DNA from: Actinomyces slackii
GTDB taxonomy: Bacteria; Actinomycetota; Actinomycetes; Actinomycetales; Actinomycetaceae
Direction of reading: 5' to 3'
Assembly (NCBI RefSeq): GCF_900637295.1
Contig: NZ_LR134363.1
Span: forward strand, 744,001-808,000
Length of the DNA stretch: 64,000 nucleotides
Positions 52,763 to 60,658 of this stretch are shown piece after piece; position 1 is the first letter of the stretch; each line of letters opens with the position of its first letter. The notes below the pieces were generated by a model that was not told the origin of the DNA, made no database searches, and worked only from the letters and a program-made list of their open reading frames with translations. Made by a program: the position numbers and the translations under genes.

Positions 52763-53362
52763 TCACAGATCGCTGAGTAGCGCTTCGAGAACGGCCGGAG
52801 ATGCCCATCCATTGATTTCGAGAGTGCCCGTCGGTGAAACGTGGATTTCCAGTCGGTCGGGTATTGCTGGAAGTTGTGCGACAAGATCGACGTATCGCGG
52901 GGTCAGCGCATGAAAACGCTGATTGGTTGAACCTACCCAGGGTCTGACTGTGTCCAGCCGCTGAGCATCGAAAGGGCCGTCCACGAGAAGGTCGGTGTGG
53001 GAGAGAAGTGCACGAACGCTAGCATCATTAGATGCCTCAAGATCCTCCCGCAAAAATCCTGTGAAGGTCATGACGCTCATGTCTCGGTCGCGAACTTCCT
53101 TAGCTAACGCGGCAAGTGGCTCTGCCTGCTCGAAAGGTTCTCCTCCGAGTAGTGTGATTCCCTCGATGCTGCTCGGCAAGCGGTCTAGTATATCTGATAC
53201 CTGAGTTGGAGTGCCCCCATGGTGTCCCCAAAGATCTGGGTTGAAACAACCTGCGCAGCGGATGCTGCAGCCCTGGACCCAAATCGCAGTTCTCCAGCCT
53301 GGTCCTTCGGCGGCCGTTTGCTCAATAAGCCGCGCCAGTGCGATAGTAGCACCCTCACCCAT
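52763..53362 (-). CDS. NrdG-like radical SAM protein (4Fe-4S single-cluster type)
   Basis: The 199-residue protein has CX3CX2C at Cys32, Cys36 and Cys39 (VQGCSIRCAGCFNPDLW), and GITLLGGEPFEQAEPLAAL as the SAM-binding GGEP motif. It resembles activases of anaerobic ribonucleotide reductase and pyruvate formate-lyase, but no such target enzyme is encoded nearby. Its GC is lower than the surroundings. It starts at ATG 53362 with GGAGG 8 nt upstream and is the last gene of the four-gene unit 52763-56612. Activation or modification of a partner in that unit is inferred. Confidence 0.87.
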   Translation of the reverse strand: MGEGATIALARLIEQTAAEGPGWRTAIWVQGCSIRCAGCFNPDLWGHHGGTPTQVSDILDRLPSSIEGITLLGGEPFEQAEPLAALAKEVRDRDMSVMTFTGFLREDLEASNDASVRALLSHTDLLVDGPFDAQRLDTVRPWVGSTNQRFHALTPRYVDLVAQLPAIPDRLEIHVSPTGTLEINGWASPAVLEALLSDL

Positions 53363-53379
53363 GTGTAAACGCCTCCGAT

Positions 53380-54297
53380 CTATAGGTCGAGCAAGCGCCC
53401 GGTCGAAGTGGGGGGTTTTGAGGTGTTCGGGGCAAGCGGGCTGAAGGACACTCGCTCGGTCAGCGCAATCAACTGATGTGGCTGGAGAGAAGAGGTGACA
53501 ACTAGATGATCCAGGTCTGTGAATCCACCACAGTCTTGTCGCGCACGAAGAATCCGATCGACTGCGGCCGCGTCTAACGATGGCAGTCCCATCAACTGAT
53601 CACGAGTGGCGGTGTTGACATCAATGGGTGCGAAACCACCATGTGGTGCATGGCTGTGACTAACATTCGATGGCTGTGCTGAAAAAGATCCTGGTGCAGA
53701 TGAGGGTGTAGGTTGTACAGACTGTACTGGTGCCCAACGGGACGATGCTGGCTGTGGGGGAAAGTGGTGAAAGTTTGCCGGAGAAGCTGACGTGCCTGGT
53801 TGGGATGTCGGGACTAGCCGTGCGGTAGAATACTGGGGATAACCAGGAGCGCATACTCGAGGTGGAGTCGCCTGGACCTGAGTGATTGTTGCATAGCCTT
53901 GATGGGATGGTATTGAGCCATTCACTAATAACCTCAGCCTTTCCTCTCGCGCGGCTACGGCTCGCAAGACACTGCGACGTAGGAATAGTGCGTGAATAGT
54001 GCCGACAATCCAGACAAGCAGAATGAGCACCGAGCCGAAGGCGCCTTTGGATAGGCGATCGAGTGTCGGATTACTCTCGGCTCCTCCGAAAGTAATCCAC
54101 ATGACAACACTGGCTGCGATCCACAACGATGCGATGATCCACATGCGTCGCGTCCCCACCTTGCTTCCTGCCCAGAGCCATCCGGCGAAAGCAAATAAAC
54201 CTAGACTACCTGCAATGACCAGAATCCAAGCCGAGTGACCAAGGCGCCAGATCAGAGGACGACGAGAGATGGCAGCGTCAATTCTGTCGGGTTGCAA
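53380..54297 (-). CDS. Membrane protein with C-terminal helix-hairpin-helix (ComEA-like) domain
   Basis: The 305-residue protein has three hydrophobic segments (AWILVIAGSLGLFAFAGWLW, MWIIASLWIAASVVMWITFG and GSVLILLVWIVGTIHALFL), then a Ser/Pro/Gln-rich linker of about 100 residues. Its C-terminal domain APIDVNTATRDQLMGLPSLD with VDRILRARQDCGGFTDLDHL is the HHH fold seen in ComEA-type DNA-binding proteins. The TTG start at 54297 is strongly supported by AGGAG (54305-54309) 7 nt upstream and overlaps the previous gene by 20 nt. The longer frame from 54378 would overlap by 101 nt. The HHH may bind DNA or protein; the function is unknown. Confidence 0.78.
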   Translation of the reverse strand: MQPDRIDAAISRRPLIWRLGHSAWILVIAGSLGLFAFAGWLWAGSKVGTRRMWIIASLWIAASVVMWITFGGAESNPTLDRLSKGAFGSVLILLVWIVGTIHALFLRRSVLRAVAAREERLRLLVNGSIPSHQGYATITQVQATPPRVCAPGYPQYSTARLVPTSQPGTSASPANFHHFPPQPASSRWAPVQSVQPTPSSAPGSFSAQPSNVSHSHAPHGGFAPIDVNTATRDQLMGLPSLDAAAVDRILRARQDCGGFTDLDHLVVTSSLQPHQLIALTERVSFSPLAPNTSKPPTSTGRLLDL

Positions 54298-54937
54298 CAG
54301 TGTTCTCCTGGGTGATGTTCTGAAGTTGCGCGGCGTAGGCGGAAGTGAATGAGCTCTCGGTAGCGTGTCCGTCAACAAGCTTCTCTAACACTGGGATCTG
54401 CGACAGACATGAATGACCAGTGAAGCCGACAGTCTCGGCACGGACTTCCCCTCGGCTGTCTACCGACATGTCGACTCGACGGTCATCAGTCAGGACGAGA
54501 GTGACATGTTGCTCATGGCCGCGAGTTTGCTCCTCGACGCGCATGCCGAGTTCAGGCGCACGCGCACGCAGTTTACGTAACACAGAGTCTTGAACCTGTA
54601 GCCCATATGCGTGGTCGAGATCAGCGATAAACGACTGCGCTTCATCGAGTGCCCAGCCTTCAGCAAAGCGCGCGACCCACACACCTGAAGAGTTGTCGCG
54701 GGCCAGAATAGCCGACCTGTGCCTTGTGGAGACTCTCAGATTGTTCGAGGTCTCCCAGTGACAGTTGAGGCCAAGGCTCCGAAGAGCTCCAGCCAATAGC
54801 GCAGGATCGCTCATACGTGTTTGAACGTACATCTGAGAGGGATCCTGAGCAGCTGGACGGGCCTTACCTTCACTAATGGCCTTACCTGCGGCAAATAGAG
54901 CGGCGGCGAGAGGGACGATGGTGACTGTCAGACTCAT
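54278..54937 (-). CDS. DUF1257 (Ycf35-like) plus DUF2997-like fusion protein
   Basis: The 219-residue product has an N-terminal hydrophobic stretch (VTIVPLAAALFAAGKAI), then a Ycf35-like part (SDPALLAGALRSLGLNCHWE and FAEGWALDEAQSFIADLDHA). The C-terminal VTLVLTDDRRVDMSVDSRGE with GFTGHSCLSQIPVLEKLVDG resembles the small DUF2997 proteins, whose hallmark is a GxSC motif. In cyanobacteria and other bacteria these two usually occur as neighbouring genes; here they look fused. The gene starts 7 bp after the AAA+ gene. The family assignment is from memory of the motif order and is moderately sure. The biochemical role of Ycf35 is unknown. Confidence 0.65.
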   Translation of the reverse strand: MSLTVTIVPLAAALFAAGKAISEGKARPAAQDPSQMYVQTRMSDPALLAGALRSLGLNCHWETSNNLRVSTRHRSAILARDNSSGVWVARFAEGWALDEAQSFIADLDHAYGLQVQDSVLRKLRARAPELGMRVEEQTRGHEQHVTLVLTDDRRVDMSVDSRGEVRAETVGFTGHSCLSQIPVLEKLVDGHATESSFTSAYAAQLQNITQENTVATRQN

Positions 54938-54944
54938 GATGTTT

Positions 54945-56612
54945 TTAGAACTCCACGTGTCGACCTGCTGAGCCGGTCATTGTTGATGGGAAGTCGGGCG
55001 GCGGGGGTGCCTGACTGGATGATGTCATGGGTGGCACGGTACCTGTGCGCGCCGGCGCAGTTCTTAGATCGTTGGACGCGGAGACCGCTCGCGGCCGAGC
55101 CCAGGCTCGCACCGCATCCAGTTGTTCGGCTTGCGTGACACTAAGCGGCACGGTCCGTTCGACCGCATTGAGGAGATCTTGTCCGACAAGGGGGCGCCTC
55201 TCGCTGAAAGCATCAAACAGTGCATCGTTAATGGCTTGCTCAATCTCCGCTCCTGAGAAACCTTGGGATTCTTGGATGAGGCGGTTGAGAAGTGCTCTGC
55301 TCGGGTTGAAAGAAGCGTGACGGGGAGCAGTAAGAACGTGCTTAGAGATATGCAGATGCCAGATGTCGGCACGCTCCTTCGCGGATGGCAGATCGACGAA
55401 AAAGATTTCGTCAAATCGGCCTTTGCGGAGCAGTTCCGGGGGAAGTGCTTCGACATTGTTCGATGTTGCGATAACGAATACGTTTGACCGTTTCTCCTGC
55501 ATCCAGGTGAGGAACGAGCCGAAGACTCGAGTTGAGGTTCCGGAGTCAGCCGCGCCGTTGATCCCTGCAAATCCCTTCTCAATCTCATCGACCCACAAAA
55601 CTGCCGGGGCTGCGCTCTCAGCTGAGCGAATGGCGCTGCGCAGGTTGGACTCTGAAGACCCGACTAGGCCCGAGAACAGTTTGCCGATGTCGAGTCTGAG
55701 CAGAGGCAGTTGCCACGTGGAGGCAACAGCCTTGGCGGTCAACGACTTTCCACATCCGGGTACTCCTGTGATGAGAACACCACGGGGCGCCTTGATTCCG
55801 TACTGCTTCGCCTCGGTGAGCCAGGAATTACTGCGTCGATCCAGCCAGCGCTTGAGGTTCTCCAGCCCACCGACCTGGTTTAAATCGCCTTCGGAGTCGA
55901 CGTACTCCAGTAGACCGCCTTTACGTACAGCCTGCTTCTTCTCCTTGAGGACGATCTCGATGTCGGAGGCGTCGAGCCTGCCGTCTTCGGCCATGGCATA
56001 GGCGAGCGCGCCTTCTGTCTCCGTGGTCGTGAGACCAACGGCAGCTCCGACCAGGCGGTCCTTGTCCTCTTCGCTCAAATCAACCTGCAGACCGGAGGCC
56101 GCGTTGTCTCGGATTAGGGTATCCAAGATGAGACGAATGTCGTTCTTCGCGGGAAGAGGAAAATCCATCAAGTGGATTTCTTTCTCAAGGTCAGATGGAA
56201 TGCACAAGGATGGCGCGATGAGGATGAGTGTGCGTCGAAGACTGCCGTTCTTGAATACTGCGGCGACCTCGCGGAGACGTCGCACGACGTTGGGAGGTGC
56301 CGGAATGGAGTTTGTTCCCAGATGCGCATGAAGGTCCAGGAAGACGAAGGTGGCGGCTTCGTTGAATCGACACGCGGCATCCAATGCATGCATGGGGTCT
56401 GTTGTTCCTGTCACGGTGCGACCGTCGGGCCCAACCAGACCAGTGCTGCAACTCCATGTGTGGACTGGCCGAGGGGATGGGAGGCGGCCTCCCGGCCCAA
56501 GCGTGGCGTGAATGCTGGCAAGCGCCCGCTGTTCCTCGTAGGTCTCGATATAGAGGATGGGGAATCGCGCTTTAGCGAGAATCGTCAACGAGTCCTCGAA
56601 GGTATGCGACAT
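54945..56612 (-). CDS. Ycf46-type AAA+ ATPase
   Basis: The 555-residue protein has an N-terminal Ycf46-like domain ([20 protein letters not shown], then [12 protein letters not shown]) and an AAA+ module: Walker [41 protein letters not shown], Walker [17 protein letters not shown], sensor 1 [20 protein letters not shown] and the arginine finger in [14 protein letters not shown] Pro/Ser-rich tail ends the protein. It starts at ATG 56612 with AGGAAG upstream. It heads a lower-GC operon with a Ycf35/DUF2997 fusion, an HHH membrane protein and a radical SAM protein. A role as remodeller or chaperone for its operon partners is inferred. Confidence 0.88.
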   Translation of the reverse strand: MSHTFEDSLTILAKARFPILYIETYEEQRALASIHATLGPGGRLPSPRPVHTWSCSTGLVGPDGRTVTGTTDPMHALDAACRFNEAATFVFLDLHAHLGTNSIPAPPNVVRRLREVAAVFKNGSLRRTLILIAPSLCIPSDLEKEIHLMDFPLPAKNDIRLILDTLIRDNAASGLQVDLSEEDKDRLVGAAVGLTTTETEGALAYAMAEDGRLDASDIEIVLKEKKQAVRKGGLLEYVDSEGDLNQVGGLENLKRWLDRRSNSWLTEAKQYGIKAPRGVLITGVPGCGKSLTAKAVASTWQLPLLRLDIGKLFSGLVGSSESNLRSAIRSAESAAPAVLWVDEIEKGFAGINGAADSGTSTRVFGSFLTWMQEKRSNVFVIATSNNVEALPPELLRKGRFDEIFFVDLPSAKERADIWHLHISKHVLTAPRHASFNPSRALLNRLIQESQGFSGAEIEQAINDALFDAFSERRPLVGQDLLNAVERTVPLSVTQAEQLDAVRAWARPRAVSASNDLRTAPARTGTVPPMTSSSQAPPPPDFPSTMTGSAGRHVEF

Positions 56613-57117
56613 AGGGAATCTTCCTTGAGGGGGGAGGTTGTGTCAGAGGATATTTATATGGGATATGGATGCTGTTGCTATGGGAGTCGATTAGCTGAAT
56701 TGTGGGGTCTCAACTATGTGCTAAGAGATGTGGTGTAACTTTCTTGATGGTCTTGGAGTATTAGTGCATTGAAAATGGACAGTTGCTGTTGATCTCTATT
56801 GATTGTCGTCCTGGCACTGCGTTGTGCGTTCTAGTGGATGGCGGGTGGTTGATAAATCCCTATGGCGGTGAGAAAGTTGGGAATCGGCGCGCGCTGAGAA
56901 CGTGATTCGCTCCAAGACCTTTCTGCGTGAGATCAGTGGTGACTGACTGGTCGAGACGCCATCGCGGGTGAAACGCTCCCGCACCAAGGGGAGCTCCCCG
57001 TCGTCGATCGCCAGCGTCAACCTCATGCGGATATCTTGCCATCGCTTCTTGCGGTTGTCACCGACCAGGTGTCGTCCCAGCCCCAGCGCGTCCTGCGTCA
57101 GTCGTACACTCCTGCAT
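56613..57117. other. AT-rich intergenic region upstream of the Ycf46 operon, no clear gene
   Basis: The first 250 bp are the most AT-rich DNA of this end of the window. On the minus strand TATAAAT (near 56655) and TTGAGA (near 56710) are possible promoter elements of the AAA+ gene. Beyond 56870 the GC rises. A minus frame reading GDNRKKRWQDIRMRLTLAID looks like a gene remnant I cannot identify. A 26-residue plus frame (56658-56738) is discussed under rejected items. Confidence 0.4.
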
Positions 57118-57153
57118 CCTTGCCGAGACCGACAGTCGTCGGTCTCGGCAAGG
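57118..57153. terminator. 16-bp perfect hairpin between the Ycf46 region and pdxK
   Basis: CCTTGCCGAGACCGAC (57118-57133) pairs exactly with GTCGGTCTCGGCAAGG (57138-57153) around AGTC. It lies 46 bp after the pdxK stop on the minus strand, so it most likely terminates pdxK. Confidence 0.8.
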
Positions 57154-57198
57154 AAGGAGTGGCGGGATCCTCGGCAGGCTTCGTGCTCCGGCGCTGCG

Positions 57199-58017
57199 TC
57201 AGGCCGAGTACCAGCCCTGATACACGTAGGGGAAGGGGATGTTGCCGCGCATGCCGATGGAGGCGGCGACCACATCCTTGGCGGTGACGGCGGCCTCCAG
57301 GGGCGTGGCCCCCTTGGCGAGCTCGGCGGTCACCGCGGCCGCCAGCGTGCAGCCGGCGCCGTGGACCCGCTCGGTGCCCACGGCGGGGACCTCGAGGACC
57401 TCCAGGGTGGTGCCGTCGTAGAAGACGTCCAGGGCCGTGCCGGTGCCCAGCGACGGGCCGGCCTTGGCCAGGACATTGGGCACGCCCTGGTCGTGGATGC
57501 GCTTGGCGGCGTCCTTGAGCGCCTCAACGGTGGTGATCTCCTCGACGCCGGCCAGCGTGGCGGTCTCGAAGAGGTTGGGCGTCGTCATCGTGGCGCGCGG
57601 CAGGATCTTGGAGCGCAGGGCGTCGTCCACCGCCTTGGCGCCGGCGAACTCCTGGCCCTTGCACACCAGGACCGGGTCGAGGACCACGGTGGGCAGGGCG
57701 TAGCGGCCCAGGGCCTCATCAACCGCCTCGATGACGGGCAGCGAGCCGAGCATGCCGATCTTGACGGCGTCGATGCCGGCGTGCACGCCCACATTGGCCT
57801 CGATCTGATCGAGGATGACCTGCGGCTCAATGCCCACGACCCGGTGGTCGAAGTCGTTCTTGGGATCCATGGACACGATGCAGGTCAGCGCCACGCAGCC
57901 GTAGACGCCCAGCTGCTGGAAGGTCTTGAGGTCGGTCTGGGCGCCGGCGCCGCCGCTCGCCTCGCTCCCCGCGATGGCCAGAGCAATGGGAGGTGCGGGT
58001 TTGTCATGTGTGCTCAT
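57199..58017 (-). CDS. pdxK: Pyridoxine/hydroxymethylpyrimidine kinase (PdxK/ThiD family)
   Basis: The 272-residue ribokinase-fold enzyme has the N-terminal AIAGSEASGGAGAQTDLKTF and the C-terminal anion-hole/catalytic motif VPAVGTERVHGAGCTLAAAV, where Asp is replaced by the ERVHGAGC form. VLDPVLVCKGQEF marks the Gram-positive PdxK-like branch, which phosphorylates pyridoxal/pyridoxine and often HMP. No other thi genes are near, so vitamin B6 salvage is the better guess. ATG 58017 gives the usual length; the frame is open to 58107. It is divergent from the Wadjet operon, 256 bp away. Confidence 0.88.
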   Translation of the reverse strand: MSTHDKPAPPIALAIAGSEASGGAGAQTDLKTFQQLGVYGCVALTCIVSMDPKNDFDHRVVGIEPQVILDQIEANVGVHAGIDAVKIGMLGSLPVIEAVDEALGRYALPTVVLDPVLVCKGQEFAGAKAVDDALRSKILPRATMTTPNLFETATLAGVEEITTVEALKDAAKRIHDQGVPNVLAKAGPSLGTGTALDVFYDGTTLEVLEVPAVGTERVHGAGCTLAAAVTAELAKGATPLEAAVTAKDVVAASIGMRGNIPFPYVYQGWYSA

Positions 58018-58273
58018 GAGGACAGCCTGCCCCCGACGGCGCCGCCCCACCAAGTCCGGCGCCGGGCTGCGGCCAGGCAGGCCGGTGGCCCGGGCATCGA
58101 ACTCCACGAGGCGCCACCGCCCGCGTAGGGTGTGTCAAAGCGCGGGCCACAGCCAACCGATCCTGGCCAGGACACGTGCTCGCCGGCGCCGCCTTGGCCG
58201 GTCCGCCTTGGCCGGCGCCGCAATGGCCCATGGCGCCGTAACCGCCTCTGACCCCACGCACCAGGAGGTGCCC

Positions 58274-59824
58274 ATGCCCCGGACCACCGGCGTTGTCGCC
58301 TCCGCCCTGGAGCTGCACCGCCTGAGCACCGGACCGGATGCCGACGCCGGCCTGCGCCTGCTGCGCCTGGACCGCACCCACGTTGCCGCCGCAGTCCTGG
58401 CCGCGCACCTGGGCGGCCAGGTCCGTCGCCTGCCCGCCGCCGACCTGCACGCCCTCATCGAGGAGGATCTCGCGGCCCTGCGGGAGGCCGGCGTCGAGCT
58501 CGGCGAGAGCGTGACCGCCCGCACCTACTGCGACCAGTGGCGCAGCCAGGGCATCCTCGTGCGCACCACTATGGCAGGCGGCCGTGAGGAGACCTACGAG
58601 CTCTCCGCCCCCGCCGAGGCCGCTCTGCGCTACCTCGCCCAGGTCGAGCGCCCCCGCCCCGCCGTCACCCAGTCGCGCCTGACCACCATCGCCTCCCAGC
58701 TCGACGCCCTGGTCCGTGACTCCGACCCCTCTGTCGAGGGCCGGCTGGCCGCCCTGCGCGCTCAGCGCGACGCCATCGACGCCGAGATCGAGCGCGTCGA
58801 GTCCGGCCAGACCCAGCCAGTCGGCGGCGCTGAGGGCGCCGAGCGCCTCGCCGAGATCCTCGCCCTGGCCGAGCAGGTCCCCGGGGACTTCTCCCGCGTG
58901 CGCGCCGAGCTGATCGCGCTCAACCGCTCCCTGCGCGAGCGCATCATCGAGATGCCCGGCTCACGCGGTGAGGTGCTGGACGACGTCTTTCGCGGCGTCG
59001 ACCGCATCGAGTCCTCCGAGGCGGGCCGCTCATTCCTCGCCTTCCTCGAGCTCTTCCAGGACCCGGAGGCCTCAGCCCGCCTCGACGACCACCTCGACGA
59101 GGTCCTGGCCCGCCCCTTCGTCGATCTCCTGCCCGACGCCGATCGCCGCTACCTGCGCCACTGGCGCGGGACCCTGTCCACCGAGTCCGCCAACGTCCGC
59201 CAGACCATGACCGGCTTCTCCCGCTCCCTGAGGCGCTTCGTTCAGTCGCGCGCCTTCGAGGAGCACCGCCGCCTGGCCGAGGAGCTCGCCCGCGCCCAGG
59301 CGCTCGCGGCCCGCGCCGCCGCCACCACCTCCCCGATTCGGCGCATGAGCACGGCCCTGGACCTGACCGGCATGAGCCTGGGGAGCATCGGCTCGTGGCG
59401 CCTGCACAACCCCGCCGACGCTCGGGTTGCCGAGGAGGTCGTGCGCCACGACGTCGCCGACCTGGACCTGGAGGCCATGAGGGAGGTCGTGCGGGCCAGT
59501 GAGATCGACCTGGCCGAGCTCGGCGAGTCCATCGAGGCGAGCCTGGCGGCCCGCGGCGTGGCCACCATCGGCGAGATCCTGGCCGACCACCCCGCCACCC
59601 AGGGCCTGGCCAGCGTCATCGGCCTGCTGCTCCTGGCTCGCGAGCGCGGCGCGGTCCTCGCGGTCGAGCCGGTCGATGGGGCCGACGGCGTCACCGCCAC
59701 CGCGGACCGGGAGGCCGCCGCCCCCGTCGAGTGCGTCGCCTGGGTCTCCGAGGCGGGCACCCACCGCAGCGCCACCATCCCCCGCCTGCTCATGAGCGCG
59801 GCGGACGACACCGCCCGCCGGTGA
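58274..59824 (+). CDS. jetA: Wadjet component JetA (DUF3375, kleisin-type)
   Basis: The 516-residue protein has the DUF3375 pattern: VASALELHRLSTGPDADAGL at the start, TYCDQWRSQGILVRTTMAGG with ETYELSAPAEAALRYL as a winged-helix part, a coiled middle (AALRAQRDAIDAEIERVESG) and RHWRGTLSTESANVRQTMTG. In type I Wadjet (JetABCD, homologous to MksFEBG) JetA is the kleisin linking the SMC heads. AGGAGG precedes ATG 58274. JetB follows after 12 bp. The system cleaves or silences small circular DNA such as plasmids. Confidence 0.9.
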   Translation: MPRTTGVVASALELHRLSTGPDADAGLRLLRLDRTHVAAAVLAAHLGGQVRRLPAADLHALIEEDLAALREAGVELGESVTARTYCDQWRSQGILVRTTMAGGREETYELSAPAEAALRYLAQVERPRPAVTQSRLTTIASQLDALVRDSDPSVEGRLAALRAQRDAIDAEIERVESGQTQPVGGAEGAERLAEILALAEQVPGDFSRVRAELIALNRSLRERIIEMPGSRGEVLDDVFRGVDRIESSEAGRSFLAFLELFQDPEASARLDDHLDEVLARPFVDLLPDADRRYLRHWRGTLSTESANVRQTMTGFSRSLRRFVQSRAFEEHRRLAEELARAQALAARAAATTSPIRRMSTALDLTGMSLGSIGSWRLHNPADARVAEEVVRHDVADLDLEAMREVVRASEIDLAELGESIEASLAARGVATIGEILADHPATQGLASVIGLLLLARERGAVLAVEPVDGADGVTATADREAAAPVECVAWVSEAGTHRSATIPRLLMSAADDTARR

Positions 59825-59836
59825 GAGGATCCTTCC

Positions 59837-60658
59837 GTGAGTGACGACCTCCGCAGCGCCCCTTCCGCGGCTGACGCGCAGGCGGTGCCCGGCTCCGCCG
59901 AGGCGACCGCGGCCCAGGCGCCCGATGCTCTTGCCCCAGAGCCTGCAGAGCCTGATCGCGACCCCGCCTCCCTGGCGCCGGGCGCCCTGTGGGACGGCGA
60001 TGCCGGAGCCCTGCCACGCGACACGCGCCGTGCCATCGTGCGCCTGGTCCAGGGCCCGTACCTGTCCGCCGAGCGCCAGCCGGACCTGTGGAACGCCCTC
60101 ATGAGTGATGAGGCCGTCGTCCAACGGCACCTGGCGGATATGTTCCTGGCGCTCGTCATCGACCGCGAGACGGGCCTGGCCTTCGTGCGCAACGCCGATG
60201 ACCCCACCGGCGCCGCCCCGTCCGTCGTGCGCACCATGCCCCTGACCTTCATCGACACCGCCCTCCTGCTGCACCTGCGCACCCTGCTGCTGCGCGTGCC
60301 CGCCGCGGGCCAGCGCGCCTTCGTGGACCGCGAGGAGCTGCTCGACCACCTGCGCGTCTACCGCCCCCGCACCTCCACCGATGAGTCCGGCTTCGACAAG
60401 CGCGTCAGCGCCTCGGTCTCCAAGATGCTCAAGGCCTCCCTGCTGCGCGAGACCTCAGTGGGCGAGCGCTACGAGATCTCCCCGATCCTCGCGCTGGTCT
60501 TCGGGCCCGACGAGGTGGCCGCCGTGGCCCGCGAGTACCGCCGCATGCTGGGGGACGACGCCGGGGCGGAGGGACCCGCCGCAGCGGGAGCCGGGGCAGA
60601 GGGCTCCGACCCGGACGATGCGGACGGTGCAGCCGACCCGGACGAGGAGGATCAGTGA
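59837..60658 (+). CDS. jetB: Wadjet component JetB (DUF4194, KITE-type)
   Basis: The 273-residue protein has an acidic, Ala/Pro-rich N-tail, then the DUF4194 winged-helix region: RAIVRLVQGPYLSAERQPDL, DMFLALVIDRETGLAFVRNA, LTFIDTALLLHLRTLLLRVP and RVSASVSKMLKASLLRETSV. It is the MksE-like subunit that binds the kleisin. The start is GTG 59837. The stop overlaps jetC as GTGA (60655-60658). A Glu/Asp-rich tail of about 40 residues precedes the stop. Confidence 0.9.
   Translation: MSDDLRSAPSAADAQAVPGSAEATAAQAPDALAPEPAEPDRDPASLAPGALWDGDAGALPRDTRRAIVRLVQGPYLSAERQPDLWNALMSDEAVVQRHLADMFLALVIDRETGLAFVRNADDPTGAAPSVVRTMPLTFIDTALLLHLRTLLLRVPAAGQRAFVDREELLDHLRVYRPRTSTDESGFDKRVSASVSKMLKASLLRETSVGERYEISPILALVFGPDEVAAVAREYRRMLGDDAGAEGPAAAGAGAEGSDPDDADGAADPDEEDQ

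Noticed and set aside
56658-56738. 26-residue plus-strand frame with three adjacent Cys (MGYGCCCYG start) upstream of the Ycf46 operon
   Set aside because: It is antisense to the operon leader, has only a weak AGAGG site, no partner genes on that strand, and is short enough to arise by chance.
56796-57275. 159-residue minus-strand frame between the Ycf46 operon and pdxK
   Set aside because: Part of it spans the 16-bp terminator hairpin and antisense of pdxK; the middle might be a gene remnant but no family is recognisable.
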